Below are positions 21,801 through 30,122 of a stretch of 39,543 bases of DNA, piece by piece (position 1 is the first letter of the stretch; each line of letters starts with the position of its first letter). Made by a program: the position numbers and the translations under genes. This DNA is from Chitinophagaceae bacterium. Its GTDB lineage: Bacteria > Bacteroidota > Bacteroidia > Chitinophagales > Chitinophagaceae. The stretch is from NCBI GenBank assembly GCA_004299085.1, contig SCQV01000164.1, positions 1-39,543 of the forward strand, given 5' to 3'. A model generated the notes under the pieces. That model was given only the letters and a program-made list of their open reading frames with translations, was not told the DNA's origin and did not search any database.

Positions 21801-22892
21801 TTATTTTAAATATTTTTTATAGACTGTGATGACCTTATCAGCCGTGACGCTAATATTATTATTTGAAACTACTTTTTGATAAGCCGCTTCCACTATTTTT
21901 AGGGTATCCACTTCTTTACCCAATATCCTATTAGCTTTCTTAACAAAACAATCAGTATCTTTCATTTCACAGGAAAAGCCTGTAACTCCCTCTTCAACTA
22001 TTTCTTTTATTCCACCGGCATTTGAAGCTAAAACCGGAATCCGTGCAAGAAAACATTCCAAGATCGCAGAAGGATAGCCTTCCGATACGGAAGTGAATAA
22101 TAATAAATCCAACTCTTTAATAACCGGATCAACAGGGTGAATAAATCCTGTAAATATAACTGAATCCTGGAGTTTCATTTTCCCTACCATTTCTGTCAGT
22201 TCGTTCTTCAAAGGTCCATCACCAATGATAAAAAAAGAAGTATCCGGATGAGAAGCATGGATTTCACCCGCGGCTTTTATAAATGTGATATGATCCTTCT
22301 CCTTCGTGAGAGCTGCTATATATCCAATTTTATAATGGCTTGCCGTTTTAGGAAAATGGGACTCTATATAAAAAGTGCTTTCAAAATGATCATATTTATG
22401 AATATCTATACAATCATTTATAACGAAAAAATTTTTTCGGGGAGCTACCGCTTTCACCACATTTTCCACCGCCACCGAAACACAAATAAATCCTTTTACA
22501 CAAGGGTGCCTGTATTTGTAACGGGAAAATAAATTCTTGCCTACAGGAAATAATACTTTCCTATGAATAATTACAGGCACCTTCATGCCACATAATATAT
22601 TTGACAAAACACAAACTGTATGAGATTTGGAATCGTGGGCATGGATAATGTCAAATTTTTCTTCTTTTATCAACCGGGCAACCCGGATAGCCCATTTTAA
22701 GCTAAAACCCGAAGCCCGGGGAAGGGTTTTATAAGGCAGTTTATTCTTTTTGCAATACTCTGATAAAACAGAATGCTCAGGGCATACTAATTGTGCAGAA
22801 ATATTTTTATCCAGGAGCCCTTCCAGAAGATAAGTTAGCTGTCTCTCTCCCCCTCTCCATGATATGGCAGAAGAAATATGTAAAATCTTCAT
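21801..22892 (-). CDS. GT4-family glycosyltransferase
   Basis: A 363-residue GT-B retaining glycosyltransferase. The N-terminal domain starts MKILHISSAISWRGGERQL with the glycine-rich acceptor loop, and FDIIHAHDSKSH follows near residue 85. The C-terminal domain has IIGDGPLKNELTEMV, VIFTGFIHP and the EX7E donor motif in SEGYPSAILECF, followed by LASNAGGIKEIVE. Donor and acceptor sugars cannot be assigned. Its start overlaps the end of the upstream GT gene by four bases, and the LtaS-like gene follows after 10 bp, so the three form one operon for an envelope glycan. Confidence 0.92.
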   Translation of the reverse strand: MKILHISSAISWRGGERQLTYLLEGLLDKNISAQLVCPEHSVLSEYCKKNKLPYKTLPRASGFSLKWAIRVARLIKEEKFDIIHAHDSKSHTVCVLSNILCGMKVPVIIHRKVLFPVGKNLFSRYKYRHPCVKGFICVSVAVENVVKAVAPRKNFFVINDCIDIHKYDHFESTFYIESHFPKTASHYKIGYIAALTKEKDHITFIKAAGEIHASHPDTSFFIIGDGPLKNELTEMVGKMKLQDSVIFTGFIHPVDPVIKELDLLLFTSVSEGYPSAILECFLARIPVLASNAGGIKEIVEEGVTGFSCEMKDTDCFVKKANRILGKEVDTLKIVEAAYQKVVSNNNISVTADKVITVYKKYLK

Positions 22893-24007
22893 GAATGAAT
22901 AAGTTTATTATACAACTCCATCATTGCAAAGGCAATATTTGGATCATTAAATCTTCGTACATAATCAAAACCTTTCTCTATCATATAATCATTCAATGAT
23001 TCATCATTTAACAGCCTATTAATTTTTTCACCCAAAGCTTTATCGTCCCAATAATCAATATAAATAGAATTTGGTCCTCCGGCTTCTATAAAGCAACCAC
23101 CTTTAGTAGCTATGACAGGAGTACGGCTATAAAGTGATTCAATAATGGGAATACCGAAGCCTTCAAAAACAGACATATAACAAAAGACAGTGGCTAACTG
23201 GTATATAATGGCAAGCTCCTGCATAGAAGATGGCCTGATAAAATGAATCCTTTCCCTAAGATGATTTGAGTCAATATATTTATGAATCCGATCAATATAT
23301 TTTGTCTCCTTCCCCACTACCACCAACGGCAATGAATGGTGATTCAAACTTTTAACCACTGTCAGCAAGTTTTTTCTTTCTTCAATTGTACCCACACTTA
23401 ACAGAAATTTCAAAGGCAGACAAAATTTTTCTTTGGTAAGGTTTATTTCCTTTTCTGTATAGGATTGTTTGAATGTGTGGTGGCAACCCTGATATATAAC
23501 TTCTATTTTTTCAGGAGGAACCTTCAAAAAATCAATGATATCATTTCGGGTTTGTTCACTAATGGCAATGATCTTATCAGCATTTTTTACAGCATTTTTC
23601 GCTTTTTGAACATAAATGTATCTGTCAACAGCATGATACCATTGAGGATATCGCATGAAGATTAAATCATGTATAGTGACTATCGCTTTAATTTTTGTCT
23701 TTCTTATTCCGTAGGGAAGCTCATTACTCAACCCATGATACAGGTTTATATTATCTTTTCGTAATTGACGGGTGATGCATTTACTGCGCCATATAGATGA
23801 AAACTTTTTATTCAGAAAAGAATCAGGATAAGAAACTATAACATCATTTCCCGGAAAGTATAAATCTGGTTTTCGGGGTTTCGGATTATACAATACATAA
23901 CTGTTTTCAGGAAAATAATGGCTTAATATGCGTATAATATCTCGACTGTAATTTCCTAATCCGGTAGTATTATGAAAGGCTCTCTTAGCATCAAATCCAA
24001 CTATCAT
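22889..24007 (-). CDS. GT4-family glycosyltransferase (first gene of operon)
   Basis: A 372-residue GT-B glycosyltransferase resembling mannosyl/rhamnosyl transferases of polysaccharide clusters. It begins MIVGFDAKRAFHNTTGLGNY, with the family's G-x-GNYSR loop. NLYHGLSNELPYG and VTIHDLIFMRYPQWY lie in the N-domain. The C-domain has FLLSVGTIEERKNLLTVVKS, then MSVFEGFGIPIIESL (EX7E) and PVIATKGG. A longer frame reaches 24091, but I choose ATG 24007: family homology starts there and a -7 box (24028-24035) lies inside the longer frame. It is coupled to the next GT by an ATGA overlap. Confidence 0.92.
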   Translation of the reverse strand: MIVGFDAKRAFHNTTGLGNYSRDIIRILSHYFPENSYVLYNPKPRKPDLYFPGNDVIVSYPDSFLNKKFSSIWRSKCITRQLRKDNINLYHGLSNELPYGIRKTKIKAIVTIHDLIFMRYPQWYHAVDRYIYVQKAKNAVKNADKIIAISEQTRNDIIDFLKVPPEKIEVIYQGCHHTFKQSYTEKEINLTKEKFCLPLKFLLSVGTIEERKNLLTVVKSLNHHSLPLVVVGKETKYIDRIHKYIDSNHLRERIHFIRPSSMQELAIIYQLATVFCYMSVFEGFGIPIIESLYSRTPVIATKGGCFIEAGGPNSIYIDYWDDKALGEKINRLLNDESLNDYMIEKGFDYVRRFNDPNIAFAMMELYNKLIHS

Positions 24008-24027
24008 TGATTTGAACGTATTTAGCA

Positions 24028-24035
24028 CAAAAGTA
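24028..24035 (-). promoter_or_regulatory. -7 box (TACTTTTG) of the GT/GT/LtaS-like operon
   Basis: A perfect TAnnTTTG on the minus strand, 20 bases before ATG 24007. Confidence 0.6.
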
Positions 24036-24153
24036 GAGTAACCCTTTAAATAATAAAAATATCGTTCAACTGACGTCTTTCCTGTTAACAATAAGTGATC
24101 TTAATCATACAAAATGATGAGCACGATCATATTTTTTTGCTCCTTCTCTATCT

Positions 24154-24190
24154 TAATTTTGTGCCAACAATGAGAGTTTAATTAAATTTG
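24154..24190 (+). promoter_or_regulatory. Two tandem -7 boxes upstream of the cytochrome c gene
   Basis: TAATTTTG (24154-24161) and TAAATTTG (24183-24190) both fit TAnnTTTG. They would give leaders of about 95 and 65 nt before ATG 24260. The second is followed at six bases by an ATG with an immediate TAA stop. Confidence 0.5.
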
Positions 24191-24259
24191 CGCTCCATGT
24201 AAGAGATCCTTATAGGAAGAAATTACCAAAGAAATAGAAAAATTAAAATGATATAAACC

Positions 24260-24829
24260 ATGAGAAATCTATTGATTGCGGGATTATTAGTTGCAGGCTT
24301 CACACTCTACTCCTGCCACGGCAGTAATTCTTCAGACAAATACAACGAGAACGAGGTAACAAGTAACGCGGAAACTCCTCCTCCGACTACCATAGAAGGC
24401 AAAGTTCTGACAAGAGAAAATTCAGGAAATACAGCTTCTGCGGCCACTTCAACCGGAATTGATGTAAACGCTAAAAGCGACAGCAAAGGTGTGGGAAAGT
24501 TTACAGATGCAAACATAAAAGTGGGTCCGGGTATTGATGCCGCTATGGCAGCTAAAGGAAAGGCAGTTTTTCAAACCAGTTGCACCGCCTGCCATACCGC
24601 GACCGCTCAAAAGCTAATAGGCCCGGGACTGAAAGGCATTACTGACATTCGCACGCCTCAATGGATTATGAACATGATTACCGATCCGGTAAAAATGACT
24701 CATAACGATCCGGTAGCTGAAGCACTGCTTCAGCAGGAAAATGGTGTGCAGATGACCAATCAAAATGTGGGTGATGAGGGAGCCAGAGAAATTCTGGAAT
24801 TCTTCCGGCAAAATGACGGTGCCAAATAA
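24260..24829 (+). CDS. Cytochrome c class I lipoprotein
   Basis: The 189-residue protein has a lipoprotein signal MRNLLIAGLLVAGFTLYSC (lipid cysteine 19). A 70-residue Ser/Thr/Pro-rich linker follows, then a single-haem cytochrome c domain. Haem attachment is CTACH (108-112). The axial methionine is probably Met165 in NGVQMTNQNV. The domain also has LIGPGLKGITDIRTPQW, typical of Bacteroidota cytochromes. It should carry electrons at the periplasmic side of a membrane, but its redox partners are not in the window. It stands alone and is convergent with the fuconate dehydratase gene. Confidence 0.93.
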   Translation: MRNLLIAGLLVAGFTLYSCHGSNSSDKYNENEVTSNAETPPPTTIEGKVLTRENSGNTASAATSTGIDVNAKSDSKGVGKFTDANIKVGPGIDAAMAAKGKAVFQTSCTACHTATAQKLIGPGLKGITDIRTPQWIMNMITDPVKMTHNDPVAEALLQQENGVQMTNQNVGDEGAREILEFFRQNDGAK

Positions 24830-24883
24830 CAAATGCAGCAGATATTCCGATTCAGTTATAAAAAAATAACGGCAGAAATTTCT

Positions 24884-26194
24884 TTACCTGTTTTTATCCT
24901 CCAGCCACACTTTCCCATCGGGGAATAAATAGGCGGCAATAGATTCTTCTTTCATCTCAACGCTGTATCCGGGCGCTGAAGATGGCATGTAACAACCGTG
25001 CTTTATGATAACGGGTGTTTTAAAATGTTCGTGAAGATGATCTATATATTCGATGATTCTGTTTTCCATGGTGCCGGAGACGCAAATAAAATCTATCATG
25101 GATAAATGCTGTACATATTCGCATAAACCCACCCCGCCTGCATGGGGGCATACCGGAACTTTAAGCTTTGCAGCCATCAGCAAAATACTCAATACCTCAT
25201 TTACTCCGCCTACACGGCAACTATCTATCTGGCAAATATCTATCGCTCCGCTTTTCAAAAATTGCTTAAACATGATATTGTTCTGACAATTTTCTCCTGT
25301 GGCAATTTTTATAGGAGCAATACTTTCTTTAATTGCAAGGTGTCCTAAAATATCATCAGGGCTGGTTGGCTCTTCAATCCACCAGGGATTAAACTTCGCC
25401 AACTGTTTCATGTTATCAATGGCTTCCTGTATCTCCCATTTCTGGTTAGCATCCATCATCAACTTCAGATCCCAGCCTATTTCGTCTCTGATGATTTGTG
25501 CCCGGCGAATATCTTCTTTTATATCTCCGCCTACTTTCATCTTCAGATGTGTCCAGCCTTCAGCTTTTGCTTCTTTACATAGCCGGCGTATTTTTCCTTC
25601 ACTGTATCCAAGCCATCCGGCAGAAGTGGTATAAGCAGGATACCCGTTTTTCAGCAAATAATCAATTCGCTCCTGTTTTGAATCTTCTAATTTGGAGAGC
25701 ATCTTAAGACCTTCTTCCGGCGTAATAACATCCGTCAAATAGGTAAAATCAATGCAGGATATTAATTCTTCCGGCGACATATCCGCAATAAGCTTCCAAA
25801 GCGGCTTCCCCATCATTTTTGCATACAGATCCCACACTGCATTGATCAGAGCGCCGGTAGCCATGTGGGTTACCCCCTTCCTTGGGCCCAGCCATCTTAA
25901 TTGCATTTCACCTATGATCGTTCTCCAAAAAGCCGCCATATCATTTGTAATCTCATCCATGGATTTTCCCTTCACCAGGAAAGAAAATGCCTCAATGGCC
26001 GCAATACATAATTCATTGCCCCGTCCTTCCGTAAAGGTGAGTCCATGTCCTTCTAAACCAGGTTTATTAGTTTTGAGAATAACATAAGCAGCAGAATAAT
26101 CAGGGCTTTTATTCACAGCGTCAGAACCTATCAGTTCTCTGCTTGTAGGGAACCTGACATCCCTCGTCTCAACAGATTCAATAATGACCGGCAT
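24884..26194 (-). CDS. L-fuconate dehydratase (enolase superfamily)
   Basis: This 436-residue mandelate-racemase-subgroup enzyme has the full L-fuconate dehydratase set. The base pair is Lys218/Lys220 in LKMKVGG. The metal ligands are Asp248 (DANQKW), Glu274 (IEEPTSPDD) and Glu301 (ATGENC). His351 in CPHAGGVGLCEY is the catalytic histidine. The opening VETRDVRFPTSRELIGSDA is typical of this family and of human ENOSF1. It removes water from L-fuconate to give 2-keto-3-deoxy-L-fuconate in the non-phosphorylated fucose route. Other genes of that route are absent here. It lies 133 bp downstream of the P5C dehydrogenase gene on the same strand, with no clear link in function. Confidence 0.93.
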   Translation of the reverse strand: MPVIIESVETRDVRFPTSRELIGSDAVNKSPDYSAAYVILKTNKPGLEGHGLTFTEGRGNELCIAAIEAFSFLVKGKSMDEITNDMAAFWRTIIGEMQLRWLGPRKGVTHMATGALINAVWDLYAKMMGKPLWKLIADMSPEELISCIDFTYLTDVITPEEGLKMLSKLEDSKQERIDYLLKNGYPAYTTSAGWLGYSEGKIRRLCKEAKAEGWTHLKMKVGGDIKEDIRRAQIIRDEIGWDLKLMMDANQKWEIQEAIDNMKQLAKFNPWWIEEPTSPDDILGHLAIKESIAPIKIATGENCQNNIMFKQFLKSGAIDICQIDSCRVGGVNEVLSILLMAAKLKVPVCPHAGGVGLCEYVQHLSMIDFICVSGTMENRIIEYIDHLHEHFKTPVIIKHGCYMPSSAPGYSVEMKEESIAAYLFPDGKVWLEDKNR

Positions 26195-26327
26195 AAATTA
26201 AAATATAATATATTTTGGAAGAAAGTTAGGAAATAAATCATAACAATTCTATATCAAAAAAGATCCGAGGTGTACCAATAGGGAAATGCAGTATTCGCAT
26301 CTTAGAAATAAAAACAAAAATCCAATC

Positions 26328-27959
26328 TTATTTTTCTTTTAAAAACGGGTATCTGTAATCTGTAACCGGAACAAAAGTCTCTTTGATTGTTCTTGCACTC
26401 AGCCAGCGATAAAGATTCATCATAGAGCCTGCTTTATCGTTAGTACCGGAGGCACGTGCACCACCGAAAGGTTGCTGTCCTACAACGGCTCCGGTAGGCT
26501 TATCATTGATATAAAAATTTCCTGAGCTATTTACTAATTTCCTCGTTGCAAGCTCAATGGCAGCCCTGTCCTGTGCAAAAACAGCGCCTGTCAAAGCATA
26601 TCCGGATGTGCTGTCCGTTAATTTCAAAGCCTCTTCAAACTTATTTTCATCATACACATATATCGTTAATACCGGACCGAATATTTCCTCGTATAAGGAA
26701 ACATATTTAGGATCCGTAGTTTCGATGATAGTGGGTTCAATGAAATATCCCTTGGTTTTATCGCACTTACCGCCTGTTAATATTTTAGCGTTTTTATCCT
26801 TTTTAGCATTAGCAATATAACCTGAAATTTTATCAAAGGCTTTTTCGTCAATGACGGCATTGATAAAATTACTGAAATCATCCGGCGCTCCCATTTTCAT
26901 AGTTTTCACTTCTGCCACTAACTTTTTCTTAATCTCTTCAGCCAGATTAGAAGGGAGATAGGCACGGGAAGCAGCAGAGCATTTTTGTCCCTGATACTCA
27001 AAGGCGCCTCTTGCCAAATTGGCTACTACGGCATCCACATCGGCGCTTTTATGCACCAGCACATAATCTTTTCCGCCGGTTTCACCCACTATTCGCGGAT
27101 AAGATTTATATTTTGAAATATTATTTCCGATTGTTTTCCATATATGTTGAAAAGTAGCCGTTGATCCTGTAAAATGAAGTCCGGCAAAATCCGGATGGCT
27201 GAAGCAAACGTCTCCTAATACAGATCCATCCACATAAACGAGGTTGATAACGCCATCCGGCAATCCGGCTTCCTTCAATATTTTCATCAGCAATTGTGCA
27301 GAATATACTTGTGTGTGGGCAGGTTTCCATACAACCACATTTCCGCAAATAGCAGGCGAGGTGGGTAAATTTCCACCAATAGAAGTAAAATTAAAAGGTG
27401 TAACAGCTAAGACAAAACCTTCCAAAGGACGGTACTCCAATCGGTTATTGACTCCCTGCGGAGAATAAGGCTGCTGCCGGTAAATTTCACTTAAAAAATG
27501 AACATTAAAACGGAAGAAATCCGCCAGCTCGCATACGGCATCTATCTCAGCCTGGAAAGCATTTTTACTCTGTCCGAGCATGGTGACAGCATTACTTTGT
27601 GCACGATATTTTGTAGTCAATAATTCAGCCGCTTTCAGAAAAATGGACGCCCGATGTTCCCAACTGGTAGCAGCCCATTGTTCATGCGCCTTTAGAGCGG
27701 CTTTAATAGCATCTTCCACCTGTTTCTTTTCTCCTTTATGGTAGTATCCTAACGTTTGTTCAAGATTATGCGGCGGATGCAATTCAATTCTTTTACCGGT
27801 GCGTACTTCTTCGCCGCCTATAAACATCGGAATATCCAATTTGTTTTTCAGAAAAACGGCTAATTGTTTCTTCAGAACTTCCCTTTCCGGCGTTCCGGGT
27901 GCATAACTCAAAACCGGTTCATTCTTAGGCTCCGGGAAATAAAAATATGCATTGTTCAT
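26328..27959 (-). CDS. pruA: L-glutamate gamma-semialdehyde (P5C) dehydrogenase
   Basis: The 543-residue aldehyde dehydrogenase of the monofunctional P5CDH group oxidises glutamate semialdehyde to glutamate, the second step of proline catabolism. Group-specific starts are PGTPEREVLKKQLA and IPMFIGGEEVRTG. The core has GFVLAVTPFNFTSIGGNL (cofactor), IVGETGGKDYVLV (general-base Glu) and GAFEYQGQKCSAASRAY (nucleophile Cys). The end has QPFGGARASGTNDKAG. A longer frame begins at 28064, but the extra 35 residues span a promoter with both elements (28002-28032), so ATG 27959 is chosen. Proline dehydrogenase is not adjacent. Confidence 0.96.
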   Translation of the reverse strand: MNNAYFYFPEPKNEPVLSYAPGTPEREVLKKQLAVFLKNKLDIPMFIGGEEVRTGKRIELHPPHNLEQTLGYYHKGEKKQVEDAIKAALKAHEQWAATSWEHRASIFLKAAELLTTKYRAQSNAVTMLGQSKNAFQAEIDAVCELADFFRFNVHFLSEIYRQQPYSPQGVNNRLEYRPLEGFVLAVTPFNFTSIGGNLPTSPAICGNVVVWKPAHTQVYSAQLLMKILKEAGLPDGVINLVYVDGSVLGDVCFSHPDFAGLHFTGSTATFQHIWKTIGNNISKYKSYPRIVGETGGKDYVLVHKSADVDAVVANLARGAFEYQGQKCSAASRAYLPSNLAEEIKKKLVAEVKTMKMGAPDDFSNFINAVIDEKAFDKISGYIANAKKDKNAKILTGGKCDKTKGYFIEPTIIETTDPKYVSLYEEIFGPVLTIYVYDENKFEEALKLTDSTSGYALTGAVFAQDRAAIELATRKLVNSSGNFYINDKPTGAVVGQQPFGGARASGTNDKAGSMMNLYRWLSARTIKETFVPVTDYRYPFLKEK

Positions 27960-28001
27960 GGTGTAAGAATTATTAAGATAAATATTGCTTATTTTGAGCC
28001 G

Positions 28002-28032
28002 CAAAGTTACTCGAAACAAGGCGTTTTTCAAA
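28002..28032 (-). promoter_or_regulatory. Complete Bacteroidota promoter of pruA
   Basis: The minus strand reads TTTG (28029-28032), 19 bases, then TAACTTTG (28002-28009). Both the -33 and -7 elements fit with consensus spacing; this is the best full promoter in the window. The predicted leader is about 40 nt. Confidence 0.75.
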
Positions 28033-28106
28033 AAGGACGAAAGTATCAGGGGATTAGCTGCCACAATATGATAACAGCATTGATTTTACTTCTTTGAATA
28101 TTTTAT

Positions 28107-29096
28107 ATGCGATATTTCTTTTGGTTTTGGTCCCGTGTTTTCAAGAATGCAAGTTTTATAATCCGCTCGCGGAAAAGAGAAACTAAGAGCGCTTATAGCT
28201 TATTGAATGCTATTGAGAAAGATTTCGGCGGGCAATTTAATCCCAAAACGAAAAGAAAAATTGCCGTCAGCTATGGTATTTATAATCCCATGATCTGCGA
28301 TGCATTTGCAGGCCTGCACGGAAGACAGACTAATAAGGCCGAGAAAAACAGATATATCCACTACTTTATATGCAGCTCTTTATTTGATGATTTTACGGAT
28401 TATGAATTGATAAATGATCAGCAATTACTGGATCTTTCATTTCAACCTGAGCAATATGTTGCCGAGACTTTTGATGAAAAAGTATTTCAGCAAAGTCATC
28501 TGCTGCTCCGGGATTTTGTAAAAGATAAACTCGCTTATAATCGTATTTCTTATGAACTCTATCATGCACAAATGCAGTCCAGAGAACAACAAGGGAACGA
28601 ACTGGATTACGAAGAAATCAGACAGATAACCTTCAATAAAGGCGGGAACTCTGTTTTATTATGCCGATATTATTTGGAATTATCCTCCGATACGGCAGAA
28701 GATGAATGTTGGTACACCATAGGAACTTTAATACAACTCACTAACGATTTATACGATATTTATAAAGATTTGAAAGATAACATTTCTACCTTACCCAACC
28801 GGATGACAAACGTTTATTCCTTTGAAGAATTTTTTACCGGAAGAATTCAGGAAATGAAAAAGTCCATTCTGGCATTGCCATATTCTTTTAAAATAAAAAA
28901 AGAATTCAGCTTATCCATGGCAGGCATATATGCTTTCGGATTGATTGCCATAGATAATCTCAAAAAAATACAGGGAAATAAGGAACAATTACCGGATATG
29001 AGAACCTTATCAAGAAAAGCGTTGATTATAGACATGGAAAAAGTCAGTAATCTCGCAAAATGGTTTAAATTTACCTATAGATATGCAAAAATATAA
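28107..29096 (+). CDS. Class I isoprenoid synthase-fold protein (terpene-synthase-like)
   Basis: The 329-residue, mostly helical protein has two motifs in the order and spacing of class I isoprenoid synthases. The aspartate-rich DDFTD is at 94-98 (in FICSSLFDDFTDYELI). NDLYDIYKD is at 213-221 (in GTLIQLTNDLYDIYKDLKD), close to the (N/D)DxxSxxxE metal motif, with Asp in the Ser position. FNKGGNSVLL (176-185) may be the kinked G-helix region. These would bind a prenyl diphosphate through Mg2+. No squalene, phytoene or polyprenyl synthase signature fits, so product and substrate are unknown; loss of activity is possible. It is not in an operon. The Rpn gene follows 41 bp later. Confidence 0.65.
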   Translation: MRYFFWFWSRVFKNASFIIRSRKRETKSAYSLLNAIEKDFGGQFNPKTKRKIAVSYGIYNPMICDAFAGLHGRQTNKAEKNRYIHYFICSSLFDDFTDYELINDQQLLDLSFQPEQYVAETFDEKVFQQSHLLLRDFVKDKLAYNRISYELYHAQMQSREQQGNELDYEEIRQITFNKGGNSVLLCRYYLELSSDTAEDECWYTIGTLIQLTNDLYDIYKDLKDNISTLPNRMTNVYSFEEFFTGRIQEMKKSILALPYSFKIKKEFSLSMAGIYAFGLIAIDNLKKIQGNKEQLPDMRTLSRKALIIDMEKVSNLAKWFKFTYRYAKI

Positions 29097-29137
29097 ACAA
29101 AACCCTTTAGCTTTCTGAGTTATAAATACTAAATTTT

Positions 29138-30079
29138 ATGACAAAAATTACTACTCAAAAGAAGATTACGATTGGCCGGTTTATTGACCCGCTTTCTGAT
29201 TTCGGCTTTAAACGGTTGTTTGGAACGGAGCCTAATAAGGATTTATTGATTGGTTTCCTGAATGAAATATTTCATGGCAAGAAAGTGATTGCCGACCTTA
29301 TTTATAATAAAAACGAACAGCAAGGTCCAAGAATGGGCAGTCGCAAGGCTATCTTTGACCTTACCTGTACCGGTAAAGACGGTGAGCAATTCATTATCGA
29401 AGTGCAACGTATTCGTCAAAAGTTTTTTAAGGATAGAGCAATTTATTACGCATCGAGACTTCTCCATGATCAGGCGCCAAGGGACAGGGATTGGGATTAT
29501 TCATTAAAAGAAGTTTACTTTATTGGTCTGATGGATTTCACGTTAGATGATTCGGATAGAGATAAATATATACATCATGTACACCTGACCTATAGCAATT
29601 CAAATAAAGTTTTTTATGAGAAGCTTGAATTTATCTTTATTGAAATTCCTAAATTTGTGAAGGCAGAGACGGAATTAAATACAGGAATGGACAAGTGGTT
29701 ATATGTCCTGAAAAATATGAGCAGTTTAAATAAAATTCCCGTAATTTTGAATTCAAGGCTTTTTATAAAGTTATTTAATATTGCATCTGTTTCTAATCTG
29801 AAAAAGGAGGAATTTATGAAATATGAAAAAGATTTGATGGCCGCATGGGATGAATATGCCATTAAGAAAACGTTGTTGGAGGAAGGCCGGGAAGAAGGCA
29901 GAGAGAAAGGTAGAGAAGAAGGTAGAGAAGAAGGCAGAGAGGAAGGCAGAGAAGAAGGTAAGGCCACAGTGGTAAAGAATCTTATTACTAAGATGGGTAT
30001 GACGGATGCTCAGGTAGCAGACATTGCAGAGGTATCTATAAGTTTTGTAAAGAAAGTACGTCAAAAGGTCAAAAAGTAA
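29138..30079 (+). CDS. Rpn-family (PD-(D/E)XK) recombination-promoting nuclease/putative transposase
   Basis: The 313-residue protein is the Rpn/TIGR01784 type. It begins with GRFIDPLSDFGFKRLFGTEPNKDLLIGFLNEIF. The nuclease core is RKAIFDLTCTGKDGEQFIIEVQR, with Asp74 and Glu88-x-Gln90, and RAIYYASRLLHDQA follows. The tail has seven four-residue EEGR/EKGR units (248-275) and a final helix-turn-helix-like segment (MGMTDAQVADIAEVSISFVKK). The E. coli relatives RpnA-E promote RecA-independent recombination and cut DNA. In Bacteroidota these genes are multicopy, though no insertion-sequence ends are visible here. The DNA of the tail is a 12-bp tandem repeat and so prone to length change. Confidence 0.9.
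   Translation: MTKITTQKKITIGRFIDPLSDFGFKRLFGTEPNKDLLIGFLNEIFHGKKVIADLIYNKNEQQGPRMGSRKAIFDLTCTGKDGEQFIIEVQRIRQKFFKDRAIYYASRLLHDQAPRDRDWDYSLKEVYFIGLMDFTLDDSDRDKYIHHVHLTYSNSNKVFYEKLEFIFIEIPKFVKAETELNTGMDKWLYVLKNMSSLNKIPVILNSRLFIKLFNIASVSNLKKEEFMKYEKDLMAAWDEYAIKKTLLEEGREEGREKGREEGREEGREEGREEGKATVVKNLITKMGMTDAQVADIAEVSISFVKKVRQKVKK
29879..29962 (+). repeat. 12-bp in-frame tandem repeat (seven units)
   Basis: Seven units of the type GAAGAAGGCAGA encode EEGR/EKGR within the Rpn gene. Gain or loss of units keeps the frame, so slippage would change tail length without breaking the protein. Confidence 0.8.
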
Positions 30080-30122
30080 GAGGCGTTAGTCCCATGTATT
30101 TTTATCTCAAATAAAGATGGAG

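Noticed and set aside
27960-28064. 35-residue N-terminal extension of P5C dehydrogenase
   Set aside because: It would be encoded across a complete -33/-7 promoter (28002-28032), and the family N-terminus begins at the later ATG.
29614-30064. Minus-strand frames of 97-117 codons with Ser/Pro or Phe/Ser repeats
   Set aside because: They are the reverse reading of the EEGR tandem repeat in the Rpn gene.
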